Below are positions 1 through 9,500 of a stretch of 64,000 bases of DNA, in pieces. Location: positions 119,319 to 183,318 of the forward strand of contig NZ_FOVT01000014.1 in assembly GCF_900115245.1 (NCBI RefSeq), in the 5' to 3' direction. Made by a program: the position numbers and the translations under genes. Positions within the stretch are counted from its first letter, which is position 1, and the number at the start of each line of letters is the position of its first letter. Under the pieces are notes generated by a model. That model saw only the letters and a list, made by a program, of their open reading frames with translations. It made no database searches and was not told where the DNA came from. The DNA is from Mesorhizobium sp. NFR06 (GTDB lineage: Bacteria; Pseudomonadota; Alphaproteobacteria; Rhizobiales; Rhizobiaceae).

Positions 1-93
1 GACGTCCTGAGCAAACACCGGCGAGGACAGCGCAAGCACTGCCGAGGCCGCCAGAAGCATCGAAAGGCGGCGAACCCGTTTATGCAACATCAT
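1..93 (-). CDS. Partial exported protein, DUF2059 type (N-terminus only)
   Basis: The minus strand reads in from an ATG at 93 and runs off the window edge, so only 31 residues are visible. They form a clear Sec signal peptide: basic start (HKRVRR), a hydrophobic stretch rich in Leu, Ala and Val, and an A-x-A-like cleavage site before QDV. The start overlaps the 3' end of rpiA by 14 bases, which implies co-transcription and translational coupling. In related rhizobia a periplasmic DUF2059 protein follows rpiA; that identity rests on gene order, because the domain itself lies outside the window. Confidence 0.6.
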   Translation of the reverse strand, partial: MMLHKRVRRLSMLLAASAVLALSSPVFAQDV

Positions 94-811
94 GGTCGAT
101 AGAACTCCCTGGTTTTCGGGCGGCATGGACGGTTTGGATGCCGTCGCCGCCGGCGATGATGGCCGTTGACGCCAGCCCGATGAAAAGACCGTGCTCGACA
201 ACGCCTGGAATGGCGAAGAGAGCTTTCGAAAGCGCTCTTGTATCCGGAATGCGGCCAAAAGATGCATCGAGGATAAAGTGGCCGCCGTCTGTAACAAATG
301 GCTGGCTTCCCGTCATCCTCAATGTCACCGGGCCGGAAAGGCGGAGCTTCGCCGCGGCGGCGCCGATCGCGATCTCCGTGGCGCGCAGGCCGAATTTGTT
401 GACCTCGATCGGCAGCGGGAACCGGCCGAGGGTCTCGACCATCTTGGACTTGTCGGCGATGACGATCATGCGGTCGGACGCCGCCGCGACGATCTTTTCG
501 CGCAGCAGCGCGCCGCCGCCACCCTTGATCAGGGTCAGATCCGGATCGACCTCGTCGGCGCCGTCGACGGTGAGGTCGAGCTCGGGCGTCTCTTCGAGCG
601 TCGACAACGGCACGCCGAGCTCGCGGCAGAGTGCCGCGGTGCGCTCCGAGGTCGGCACGCCCACCACCTCAAGGCCGGTCGCGATCTTCTCGGCCAGCAG
701 CCGCACGAACTCTTCCGCTGTGGTGCCGGTGCCGATGCCGAGCCGCATGCCGCTGCCGACATGGGCAAGCGCTGCCCTCGCGGCCTCGACTTTCAACTGC
801 CTTGCGTCCAT
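80..811 (-). CDS. rpiA: Ribose-5-phosphate isomerase A
   Basis: Interconverts ribose 5-phosphate and ribulose 5-phosphate in the non-oxidative pentose phosphate pathway, in the cytoplasm. The 243 residues carry the RpiA signatures in order: the GIGTGTTAEE phosphate-binding loop, the DLTVDGADEVD catalytic segment and the IKGGGGALLREK loop with the catalytic Lys/Glu region. I chose the ATG at 811 (MDARQLKVEAA), which gives the usual length for the family; an upstream in-frame start at 952 would add 47 unconserved residues. It overlaps the next gene downstream by 14 bases. Confidence 0.95.
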   Translation of the reverse strand: MDARQLKVEAARAALAHVGSGMRLGIGTGTTAEEFVRLLAEKIATGLEVVGVPTSERTAALCRELGVPLSTLEETPELDLTVDGADEVDPDLTLIKGGGGALLREKIVAAASDRMIVIADKSKMVETLGRFPLPIEVNKFGLRATEIAIGAAAAKLRLSGPVTLRMTGSQPFVTDGGHFILDASFGRIPDTRALSKALFAIPGVVEHGLFIGLASTAIIAGGDGIQTVHAARKPGSSIDHDVA

Positions 812-969
812 CCGGAGCCTCGATTTTGCGGGTTTCGCGCGCCTCCTAGCATTTTTGCCTGTCCCGTCAAAGGCCATCAAAGGCGCCGCTGTGGACCGAT
901 CGAGGCTTCTTGCTTGAACCCGGTCCAACCTGTATCGGCTGCGGCAACCCAACTGCCGCAGGACCGCCC

Positions 970-1650
970 ATGACCCGCCCGATCATCGTGTTCGACCTCG
1001 ACGGAACCCTGGTCGATACGGCGCCGGACCTGCTCGACAGCCTCAATCACAGCCTGGCGGCAAGCGATCTGGCCGCTGTCGACGAGGCCGGCTTCAGGCG
1101 CTTCGTCGGCCATGGCGGCCGCGTCATGATCGAACGCGCCCATGCCGCGCAAAACAAGGCGCTGGTGGCCAAAGAGCACGACCGGCTGCTGAAGCTGTTC
1201 CTCGACCATTACACGCTGAACATTCCCGGCAAGTCTCGCCCCTACTCCGGCGTCATTGCCGCGCTCGACCATCTTCAGGCCGCCGGCTACTTGATGGCGA
1301 TCTGCACCAACAAATATGAAGCCAATTCCGTGGCGCTGATCGGCGCGCTTGGCATGTCGAAATACTTTGCCGCGATCTGCGGCCAGGACACGTTCGCCTT
1401 CCGCAAGCCCGACCCGCGCCATCTCACCGAGACGATCAGACTGGCCGGCGGCGATCCGCACAACGCCTTGATGGTCGGCGATTCGCAGACCGACATCGAC
1501 ACCGCCAAGGCCGCCGGCATTCCCGTCGTCGCAGTAGATTTCGGCTACACCGACCGCCATGTGCGCGAATTCGAACCGACGCTGGTGATCTCGCATTTCG
1601 ACACGCTGACGCCGGAAACGGCGCAACGGCTGATCATGGCGGCGCGGTGA
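970..1650 (+). CDS. gph: Phosphoglycolate phosphatase (HAD subfamily IA)
   Basis: A HAD-superfamily hydrolase of 226 residues, expected to dephosphorylate 2-phosphoglycolate. The nucleophile motif FDLDGTLVDT is at residues 8-17; motif II (CTNK) lies mid-protein; motif III/IV appear as RKPDP and GDSQTDI near the C-terminus. The start is the ATG that gives the usual N-terminus just before motif I. It is divergent from rpiA, with about 160 bases between the two starts. The family is certain; the substrate is inferred from similarity to Gph. Confidence 0.88.
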   Translation: MTRPIIVFDLDGTLVDTAPDLLDSLNHSLAASDLAAVDEAGFRRFVGHGGRVMIERAHAAQNKALVAKEHDRLLKLFLDHYTLNIPGKSRPYSGVIAALDHLQAAGYLMAICTNKYEANSVALIGALGMSKYFAAICGQDTFAFRKPDPRHLTETIRLAGGDPHNALMVGDSQTDIDTAKAAGIPVVAVDFGYTDRHVREFEPTLVISHFDTLTPETAQRLIMAAR

Positions 1651-1777
1651 GTGGCGGTTCGGGTTGGGCCGTAAGAAATCCGCAAACCGACCCGCGCGAT
1701 AAGGTTGCCGCATCGCCTTGACTTCGCGCACCCGCCTCCCTTATATCGCGGCTCGCTTTGGCCTTCGGGCTACGGGC

Positions 1778-1852
1778 GGGCGATTAGCTCAGCGGGAGAG
1801 CACACCCTTCACACGGGTGGGGTCGCAGGTTCAATCCCTGCATCGCCCACCA
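1778..1852 (+). tRNA. tRNA-Val(CAC)
   Basis: A complete cloverleaf: 7-bp acceptor stem (GGGCGAT with ATCGCCC), D-arm GCTCAGCGGGAGAGC, anticodon arm CACCC-TTCACAC-GGGTG with anticodon CAC reading GTG, T-arm GCAGG-TTCAATC-CCTGC, and an encoded CCA. Its 3' end serves as an integration site: bases 1831-1860 recur exactly at 4644-4673. Confidence 0.96.
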
Positions 1853-1860
1853 TCCAACTT
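1831..1860 (+). repeat. attL-like direct repeat (3' end of tRNA-Val)
   Basis: Thirty bases, from the T-loop of tRNA-Val through CCA plus eight bases beyond, are repeated without mismatch at 4644-4673. Identity stops sharply at both ends (T before and T after here; G before and G after there). This is the pattern left by tyrosine-integrase insertion into a tRNA 3' end, where the incoming element rebuilds the tRNA. Confidence 0.85.
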
Positions 1861-2398
1861 TACCAAATAAATCAAGTACTTGATGGCACTAGCCAAGAGG
1901 GCCAAAACCGGGGTAGCTTTCGCTAATGTCGGCACCGGGTCGCCACTAGTTTTCCCCACCGCGACAGCCTGCCGCACCCTCAGATAAGTTAGCATCGACT
2001 AAGCCCGCCTCCATGACGTGGAGAAGTCGAGCGTTCGGATCAGCTCAAAGCTGTCAATCCAGCGAAGGCCGAGACCGTTGCAAACATCAGGGATTTTTCG
2101 GTTTGCTCGTTGAGCGGCTGGTTTCGAGACCTCTACCGTCACGACAAGCCGCCCAACGAACAGGCTCACTTTAATGGCTGCGATCAGGCGCATACCAGTT
2201 ATTCGTGATCGTCGAGTTTTGACCCAAAGTAGCCTTCGGCAGCACCGCGGACCACAAACCACGCCATGTGAGGAATGGCCAAAGGGACGTGGTAAGTTGA
2301 CCGCTGCCGGCGCCGGCACTGCACGCTCGCATTCGAGGTAGGACTGGAATACGCTCGCCGCCCGGAGCTTCGACCTATGGGAGAGGCAGGACACGAGC
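1861..2398. other. Left arm of the tRNA-Val element without a convincing gene
   Basis: About 540 bases between the tRNA-Val att repeat and the cyclase start. An open frame exists on the minus strand (1999-2415) but it overlaps the cyclase start, is rich in Arg, Cys and Trp, and shows no recognisable domain. No integrase or excisionase remnant was recognised. It presumably holds the cyclase promoter; a purine-rich ribosome binding site (gagaggcagga) precedes the ATG at 2399. Confidence 0.5.
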
Positions 2399-4150
2399 AT
2401 GGAGCGACGCCTCACCGCAATCCTTGCTGCCGACGTCGTCGGCTACAGCCGCCTCATGGGAGCCGACGAGGTTGGCACGCTTGCACGGCTGAAGAGGCTT
2501 CGCGCCGAAGTGATCGAGCCCAAGATCACAGAGTCGCACGGACGCATCGTCGGTTCCGCTGGCGACAGCCTTCTTGTCGAATTCGCCAGCGCAGTCCACG
2601 CGGTGCAGTGTGCGGTCGAAGCCCAGGAGGGATTGGCCGCTCACAATGCAAGTTTGCCCGAAGGCAAGCGCATGACTTTCCGCATGGGCGTGAATTTGGG
2701 CGACGTGATTGCAGAGGACGATACGATCTACGGTGATGGCGTAAACATCGCCGCGCGGCTCGAGAAGCTTGCAGAACCTGGCGGCGTCTGCGTCGCGAGC
2801 AACGTTTACGAGCAGGTCAAAGGCAAACTGGATTATGCCTACACCGACCTCGGTAGCCAGCAGGTCCACAACATCGTGGACGCGGTGCGCGCCTATCGGG
2901 TCAGTCGAGCAAAACCCACTTCGGAATTCTCGAAAAGGGATACGCTGGCGCTTCCCGAAAAACCGTCCATCGCGGTCTTGCCATTCGACAACCTAAGTGG
3001 CGACCCCGAGCAGGGCTACTTCGCTGACGGCATGGTGGAGGAGATCATCACCGCGCTGTCCCGGACGCGCTGGTTGTTCGTCATCGCGCGCAACTCGAGC
3101 TTTACCTACAAGGGCCGGGCAGTGGACATTAAGCAGGTCGGACGCGAGCTTGGCGTGCGCTACGTGCTTGAAGGGAGCGTGCGAAAGGCGGCAAGCAGGG
3201 TTCGCATCACCGGGCAGCTTATCGACGCGACAACGGGAGTACATCTATGGGCCGACCGTTTCGATGGCGGGCTGGAGGACGTTTTTGACCTGCAGGAGGA
3301 AGTGACCCGCAGCGTCGTCGGAGCGATCGGTCCGAAGCTGGAACAGGCAGAGATCGAGCGGGCCAAGCGCAAGCCGACCGAGCACCTTGACGCTTACGAC
3401 TACTATCTGCGCGGCATAGCAAGTCTTCATCAGTTGACCAGGGAATCCAACGCAGACGCCCTTCAGTTGTTTTACAAAGCCATCGAACTCGACCCTGAAT
3501 TCGCCTCGGCATACGGCATGGCCGCGTTGTGTGCCGTCATGCGCAAGGCGAACGGCTGGGTGGCCGATCGTGAGCAGGAAACCGTCGAGACAGAACGCCT
3601 GGCTCTGAAGGCAGTGGATTTGGGCAGGGATGACGCGATCGCGCTCTCACTCGGCGGGGAAGCGCTCGCGTTTGTCGTGGGCAACTACAATAGCGGGGCA
3701 GCGTTCATTGATCGCGCGCTTGGGCTCAATCCGAACCTGGCTACTGCGTGGCTATTCAGCGGCTGGGTAAGAGCCGACCTCGGCGATACGGAAACCGCCC
3801 TCCAGCACCTGGCCACTGCGATACGCATGAGCCCAGTCGACCCGTTCATGTTCGATATGCTTAATGCGGTTGCAGTGGCTCATCTGTTAGCTGGTCGATT
3901 TGAGGAGGCATCATCTTGGGCGGAAAGGTCGTTGCGGGAAAAGCCGGACTTTTTGGCGTCGTTGCGCTTTGCGGCTGCAAGCTATGCTCACGCTGGCCGA
4001 ACCGAGGATGCGCAAAAGGTGGTGAGCCGAATTCTCGCCCTCGATCCTAGCCAACGAATTTCCAATCTTGCCGACGTCGTTTCAATCAGGCGTGCGGCCG
4101 ATATGGCTCTGCTTTCAGAAGGTTTGCGAAAGGCTGGCCTGCCGGAATAG
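2399..4150 (+). CDS. Class III adenylate cyclase with TolB-like domain and TPR repeats
   Basis: A 583-residue protein of a family very common in rhizobia. An N-terminal class III nucleotide cyclase domain (about residues 1-165) has the metal-binding aspartates in AADVVGYS and GSAGDSLLVEF and the transition-state Asn/Arg in VNIAARLEK. It is followed by a TolB/FlgO-like domain (about 185-310; SIAVLPFDNLSGDPEQ, LGVRYVLEGSVRK) and a C-terminal TPR array (about 330-560). There is no signal peptide or membrane helix, so it is probably cytoplasmic. Product cAMP is inferred from the family. It lies inside the tRNA-Val-flanked element and is probably its cargo. A second protein of the same architecture lies at 15880-17661. 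Confidence 0.85.
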   Translation: MERRLTAILAADVVGYSRLMGADEVGTLARLKRLRAEVIEPKITESHGRIVGSAGDSLLVEFASAVHAVQCAVEAQEGLAAHNASLPEGKRMTFRMGVNLGDVIAEDDTIYGDGVNIAARLEKLAEPGGVCVASNVYEQVKGKLDYAYTDLGSQQVHNIVDAVRAYRVSRAKPTSEFSKRDTLALPEKPSIAVLPFDNLSGDPEQGYFADGMVEEIITALSRTRWLFVIARNSSFTYKGRAVDIKQVGRELGVRYVLEGSVRKAASRVRITGQLIDATTGVHLWADRFDGGLEDVFDLQEEVTRSVVGAIGPKLEQAEIERAKRKPTEHLDAYDYYLRGIASLHQLTRESNADALQLFYKAIELDPEFASAYGMAALCAVMRKANGWVADREQETVETERLALKAVDLGRDDAIALSLGGEALAFVVGNYNSGAAFIDRALGLNPNLATAWLFSGWVRADLGDTETALQHLATAIRMSPVDPFMFDMLNAVAVAHLLAGRFEEASSWAERSLREKPDFLASLRFAAASYAHAGRTEDAQKVVSRILALDPSQRISNLADVVSIRRAADMALLSEGLRKAGLPE

Positions 4151-4237
4151 CGCTGCCAGGCTGGCGCATCGATCGCGAGTTGGGAAACGCACCGAGATCG
4201 CAAAGACCGCACCGTGGGTGGCCTCGGCCCTCGCACG

Positions 4238-4546
4238 CTAACGATGTGCACAAATCGCCATAGGGGGCGCTGATGGGTTTTTGGTGTCGCGCGCCAGCTT
4301 GAGCATAACATCGAGTTCAGCAACCAGATCGTCGACCGTGATCTCCGAGCGCCTCGCAGCCGCAGCCTGCAACTCGCCGATCCGCGATTGAACCTGAACA
4401 TTTCTGAACAAGCGTGCGGCTGCAGCCTCGGCCACGTTTCCGCGCGAAGCATAGCCAGCCTCGATGTAAGCGCGAGATTTTGGGAGGCCCTCGGCGAGGG
4501 CAAGACAGAAGCGCTCTTGTCTGATGTTCAGGTTGCTCTTGCTCAT
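4238..4546 (-). pseudogene. Phage terminase small-subunit remnant
   Basis: The 102 residues from the ATG at 4546 resemble a terminase small-subunit (Terminase_2 type) N-terminus: NIRQERFCLALAEG, then a Gly-rich turn, RLFRNVQVQSRI and ITVDDLVAELDVMLKLAR. In family members the helical domain continues past the NPSA segment into a conserved C-terminal stretch (about 140-180 residues in total). Here similarity ends at KNPSA and the frame closes after nine unrelated residues, so it is truncated. It lies just inside the right att repeat and marks the element as prophage-derived. The terminase call rests on sequence pattern; the truncation is an inference. Confidence 0.6.
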
Positions 4547-4643
4547 AATACCGCAGGTGGCGAATGGCCGGGGATCTTGCGCTGGATGATCGACGGCTAC
4601 CTTGACTGGCAACCTAACGGCCTTGTACAGCCCGCCAGCGTCG

Positions 4644-4673
4644 TCAATCCCTGCATCGCCCACCATCCAACTT
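4644..4673 (+). repeat. attR-like direct repeat (copy of tRNA-Val 3' end)
   Basis: Exact 30-base copy of 1831-1860. No tRNA 5' half precedes it, so it is only the displaced 3' end. It marks the right border of the 2.8-kb element; the sequence from 4674 on should be the original chromosomal flank of tRNA-Val. Confidence 0.85.
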
Positions 4674-4750
4674 GCTGAATATGTTGGATGATCCAGCCCA
4701 CGAAACTCACAAGCATCGCTGCCGGCGCGGTTGGGCATGGATTGCCGTGC

Positions 4751-4936
4751 CTAGATCAGCCCTCTCCTCACATTCATTCGCGTCACCGCCGTCACCAGAA
4801 TGGCGCCGGTCATGAAATAGAGCGTGGCGACGATGTGGCCCTGATGGAAATGCAGCCCGGCGAACAGCAGGGCCATGACCACGGCAAGGAAGGCGATGAC
4901 GCGGGAGAATGCATCGGGCATGGGGCGACCTATCAA
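4751..4936 (-). CDS. Small membrane protein, unknown function
   Basis: Sixty-one residues with two predicted membrane helices: FSRVIAFLAVVMALLFAGL and a second from about residue 34 to 51 (ATLYFMTGAILVTAVT), ending in a basic tail (RMNVRRGLI). Short hydrophobic proteins like this are common in rhizobia, but I do not recognise a family. It is the first gene outside the tRNA-Val element. The downstream MBL gene is also on the minus strand but ends at 5021, so this gene follows it in the same direction. Confidence 0.55.
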   Translation of the reverse strand: MIGRPMPDAFSRVIAFLAVVMALLFAGLHFHQGHIVATLYFMTGAILVTAVTRMNVRRGLI

Positions 4937-5020
4937 GCAAAGTGGATGGCCGCCCTCATTCAGCCGATCGCTCCATAGATCGATTTTCGATTTTTCGCAA
5001 TCGTCCGGTGCCCGCCACGC

Positions 5021-6544
5021 TCAGACCAGATCCACTTCGACCCAAAGTCCACCCGGCCCCCGGGCAGGATCGCGCGGAACACTGCGCACCGCCTGGATCG
5101 AACCGGACGGCGCGGCAAAAGCCGGCTTCCCGTTGTTGTCCGCCAGCCAGGCATCGTCGGCGCGGATGACGCGCCCCTTGGTCTTTGTCTCGAGCGCGGT
5201 CAGGATGCCGTCATAAGGCATCTCGCCCCAATGCACTTTCACCGCGTCGATCTTGCTGGTGGGGATGAAGGCCGACAGGTCGGCGCTTGTCAGCAGGTCA
5301 AAACCCTGTTTCTGCGGCGTGGCGTTCTGGCTGCCGTGATGGGCGACCTTGAGATAGACGGTGCGCGCCAGAAGATCGGCTGACGTGACGGTGCCCTGCT
5401 CCACCGGCCATTTCAGGTCCTTCCAGCTCAGCCAGTTGCCGATCTGGGCGTCGCCCGGGAACAGCAGCACCCGGCCCGTATCGATGAATTCGAAGGCAAG
5501 CACCAGGCTGGTGTTGTTGACGCCGCGGTCGAGTTGCAAGGCAAGGTCGGCGGCAATCCCCATCCAGTCGGCGTCGATGCGCCGCCAGGACTGGTCGCGG
5601 TCTTCCATGGGGGCCGCGGCCGAAACCGGCCCGGAATAATGCTTGCGGACATAAATGCCGATATCGATGGCGGGGTCGCTGCCCTTGTCGCCGTTCAGGG
5701 CCGCGGAAAGCGGCGTGCCGACATTGCGTTCGAACGGACTGAGTTCGTCGACACAGCCGGTGTCGGCCGCCTCGTTGATCTTGAGGGCGCTCATCAGGGC
5801 CCGCGCGAACGGGCCGCCGTCGGCAAGGGGAAACATCTCGCTCGCCTTCTCCTCCAGCCGAAGTGCTGCCTTGTCGCGCGGCGGGCCGAGCACGTAGATG
5901 CGAAGGTTGGGCAATCCGTCGACCGACAGCGGCGGCCCGCCGGGCTCGAAATAGGTTGGCGACCGCTTTTGCGAAAGCCTGGCCGCCGCGTCGCGGGCCG
6001 AGCGCACCCGCTCGCCGGCGGCGCCGAACTGGAAGCCGAGCACGGATTGCAGGCCGTCGCGGACGCCGGCCATGTAAGGGCTGAGCTGCTGCATGCCGTC
6101 GAGCTTCTGACCCACGCCTTGCAGCGCGGAGAGCGCCTGGCCCTTGAACTTGTCGAGTTCCGCGGCTTCGGCGTCTGCGGGATTTTCGGTCCACGCCATC
6201 CAGACATCGCCGACGACGAAATCCTCGAAAAGGTCCTTCGCGGTCAGGAACCCGGAAACATGGTCCCAGTGTTCGTGGGTGACGACGAGAATGTCGATCT
6301 TGCCGCCGGTCTCTTTCCTGAGATCGGCGACGATGTCGCCGACCAGCGTCGGGCCGCCGGTGATCGAAACATGGATGCCGCAATCGATGAGCATGCGGAA
6401 TGGCGTTCCGTCCGCCTTTTTGAAGGTGAGCAGATGGCAATCGCCGATGCCCTGGCAGTAGTGCCGAACGGTGACACCCGATGCCTGTGCCGCCGCGGGA
6501 GCCGTTTTTGCCGGCCTGGTCCTCGTCACTGCCCGTTTAGACAT
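5021..6544 (-). CDS. MBL-fold metallohydrolase, secreted-nuclease-like (ComEC/competence type)
   Basis: A 507-residue metallo-beta-lactamase-fold protein. The metal-binding HxHxDH motif is visible as THEHWDH at about residue 90, with an upstream Asp in the LLTF..MLIDCG strand and later ligands at LFPGDAQ and KVAHHGSQN, the arrangement of ComEC-like MBL domains. No signal peptide is seen. The start ATG at 6544 overlaps the stop of the upstream protease gene by eight bases, so the two are translationally coupled and probably act together. Substrate unknown; hydrolysis of a phosphodiester or other ester is a family-level guess. Confidence 0.8.
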   Translation of the reverse strand: MSKRAVTRTRPAKTAPAAAQASGVTVRHYCQGIGDCHLLTFKKADGTPFRMLIDCGIHVSITGGPTLVGDIVADLRKETGGKIDILVVTHEHWDHVSGFLTAKDLFEDFVVGDVWMAWTENPADAEAAELDKFKGQALSALQGVGQKLDGMQQLSPYMAGVRDGLQSVLGFQFGAAGERVRSARDAAARLSQKRSPTYFEPGGPPLSVDGLPNLRIYVLGPPRDKAALRLEEKASEMFPLADGGPFARALMSALKINEAADTGCVDELSPFERNVGTPLSAALNGDKGSDPAIDIGIYVRKHYSGPVSAAAPMEDRDQSWRRIDADWMGIAADLALQLDRGVNNTSLVLAFEFIDTGRVLLFPGDAQIGNWLSWKDLKWPVEQGTVTSADLLARTVYLKVAHHGSQNATPQKQGFDLLTSADLSAFIPTSKIDAVKVHWGEMPYDGILTALETKTKGRVIRADDAWLADNNGKPAFAAPSGSIQAVRSVPRDPARGPGGLWVEVDLV

Positions 6545-9500
6545 GGTCCTCATCTCCGTCGCTGGCATGCAGCAGGGCAAAGGGCTCCGACACTTCGCCG
6601 CCGAAATAGAGGGCCCTCAGCGGTGACAGATAATTGGCCGCCATCGTCCCGGCCTGACGTTTCTGCCGGTCCGCGCTGCCGGTATTCTTGATGACCGAGT
6701 AGCGGATTTCCTCGAAGCCCTCGCGCGGATCGATGATGATCGTGGCGCCGCCGCGGAACCAGAAGAAGCCGTCGCCGTTCGTCATGCCTTGCGGCATCGG
6801 CGTACCGTCGAGCGAGACCGGAATGCGCTGCTGGATGACGGTCACGACCTCGACGCGGAACGAGCCGTCCGGCTCGACGCGGCGCGTCGGGCGCACGCTG
6901 TAGATGTCGAAGGTCGTCTCGCCTTTCTTCGGCGGGTGCATGACGGTGCCGTCCTCGTTGTAGCGCGGCAGATCGGGCAGCAGGCCGAATTGCTTGTAGA
7001 GGTCCGGATTGGTGGCGAAGGCCTTGTGCATCGCCTTCCACAGTGTGTAGCGGTTCTTGTCGTTGAGCGCGAAGATCTCGGCCCGCTTCAGTTTCTGGTT
7101 CCAGCCGAGGTCGATCTTGCTGAGCAACCCTTTCAGCCAGACCGGCGACGGATCCTCGGGGGCGCTCCAGGCGAGCGTCTCCTCCGAGATGGTGCGAACG
7201 TCGCGCGGCAAGAGCTTCCATTTGCGGAACGATTCCAGGAAAGCCAGGCGGTAGTGCAGCGAATCGTCGGGATAGGCGTCGCGGTCGGCGGTGATCAGCG
7301 CGCGCAGATATTCGCCGAAGGTGATATCGACGGCCGGGCAATAGTCGAGCGCGCGGATGCACATGGTCAGCATCTGCTTCGCGGTCTTGGCGACCTCGTC
7401 GGTCAGGCGCTCGACCAGGCTCGGATGCAGGGTTCCCGCCGGCAGGATGCCGGAGCCGCCTGTGGCAAGCTGGATCAGGTCGTCGGTCCGCCGATCGGCG
7501 ATCGCGAGGAAGGCCTGGTAGACGGCGAAGACCAGGATCGAGCCGCGGTCATGAGCTTCGAAAGTCTTGTCGTAGTCGAGATCGGCCATGCCGGCGCCGC
7601 CATATTCGCGCAACGGCCCGGCCCGGCCGCTGCCTTCCCCGAACTGCTTGGCGATACCCGAAAGCAGCGACGCTGCCGACAATTCGCCCCTTGCCTTGCC
7701 GATTTCGAAGCTGACCAGTTCCTTCAGGGTGAAATGCTGGAACAGCGCGACGATATCGGCGAAGGCCTCGTGGAAGGCCGGCACATCGGGGTTGGATGCT
7801 TCCTGGAAGCGGCGATGCAGCCCGTCGAGCAGCGCGTGCGACATCTCATGCGCGACGATGTCGCTGGACAGGCAGGAAAAGACCGTCGTTCCGGGCGTGG
7901 TGACGTCGCCCTGGTTGCTGGTCGCCGGGAAATAGCCGAACAGCAGCGCCTTCTTTTCCGGGCTGTAATAGGCATTCTCGGCGCGCAGCGCATGCGGATA
8001 GATGCGCAGGCGCGGCACATAATGCGCCTTCACCGTCATGTCGCCGCCGCGGCCGCGCGCCTCGGCGTAGTGCGGCGCCCACAACGCCCGTCGGCCAAGC
8101 GCGCGTTCGAAATGGCCGATCGTGGTCATGGCGACAGCGTAGACCATCTGCTGGTGAAATTGCGGATTGCCCTCCGAAGGCGGCAGGCCGTCCTGCGCCA
8201 AGAGCATTTTGCCGTTGAGGTCGACCGGGTCGTAGACGCGGTCCGACGCGGGATCGACATCGACCACCTCGAGATATTCGCCGATCGGGCCGGGCAGCAA
8301 CGGCCTGTCGGTCGCCGGCTCGTCGTCCCACGGCACGGAAAGCGTCGCCTGGTAGACGGAAACCGAATCCAGCCGCTTGGCGACCGATGGATCGAGCGCG
8401 TAAATGCGCAGGCGGCGTTGCGGCGGCGGCAGCGGTCGCGGCTTGCGCTTGATGGCCGGCGCAGGGCTGATGACCGGCGCCGGAACGGCCGCGCCGGCGC
8501 CCGGCCGGCCGAGCCACCCTTCCAGAAAGGCCTTGAGCGGCTTTGACGGGTTGCCCTGGTCGAGCGCCGCTTCGAGATAGCGGTTGCGCGCCGCGGCCGG
8601 GATCTTGTCCGGATCGCCGTCCGGATCGGCAATCGCTTGTTCGATTGCCGCCGTGCCTTGCGCCATCTGCGTCAGTTCCAGCGCAAACATCATTCGCTGC
8701 CGTTGCGTCGCCGGCGGTGGCGGCGCCAACGAGTTCCCTCCGGTCAGCAAGTCCAGCCAGCTCCACGTGTAGGTGGCGGGCGCGAGCTTCGCGAGGTTTG
8801 CCGCCGCCGGCGGCTGAAAGTCCAGCGCATCGAGAGCCCGCAACACCCCCTGCCCGATCTTCTGCCTTGTCTCCGCCGCATTCATTTTGGCCGTCGATTT
8901 CAGGGCGTTGGCGAACAATGCCTTGCGTACCGCCTCGATACGCATCCAAGGCTGGGGATAATTCTTCACCACCTCCCAATGCTCGGCCAGCCAAAGCGCG
9001 GCAGCGGCAGCGACCTGCGGGGTCGCTGCCGAAGTGCCGCTGCCGTCCATGTCGACCACCTTGCGACAATCGATCTCGGCCCAGGGCACGTTTGGCGTGT
9101 AGGCTCCCAGCGCCGTGTCCATCTTGGAGGGCGGCCCGTAATTGCCCTGCATTGTGCCGATGCCGAGGCCGGTGTAGGCGCGGCCGTCGCCCATCACGCC
9201 GCATACCGCGAGCACGCGGTTGTAGCGCGCGGGATAAACGATGCTGCGCGGTGTGATGGCAAAATTGTTGCCGGCCGCCGTGACCATGACCAGGCCGTGG
9301 TCATAGGCAAGGTTGACGGCGTCGACGAGAGCCTGCGAGGCAAGACCGCCCATGCTCATCGACAGCACATGCGCGCCCTGCTGGCGCGCATAGTCGATGC
9401 CTTGCACCATGGTGCCGGTGGTCAGCCGCACCACCCAGTCGGCGATGCGCACCGGCAGGACTTTCGCCAGCGGCGCGCCGCCGATGAAATCGGTGAAGCC

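Noticed and set aside
1999..2415. Open frame of 138 residues on the minus strand upstream of the first cyclase
   Set aside because: It overlaps the cyclase start, has biased composition and shows no domain or ribosome binding site.
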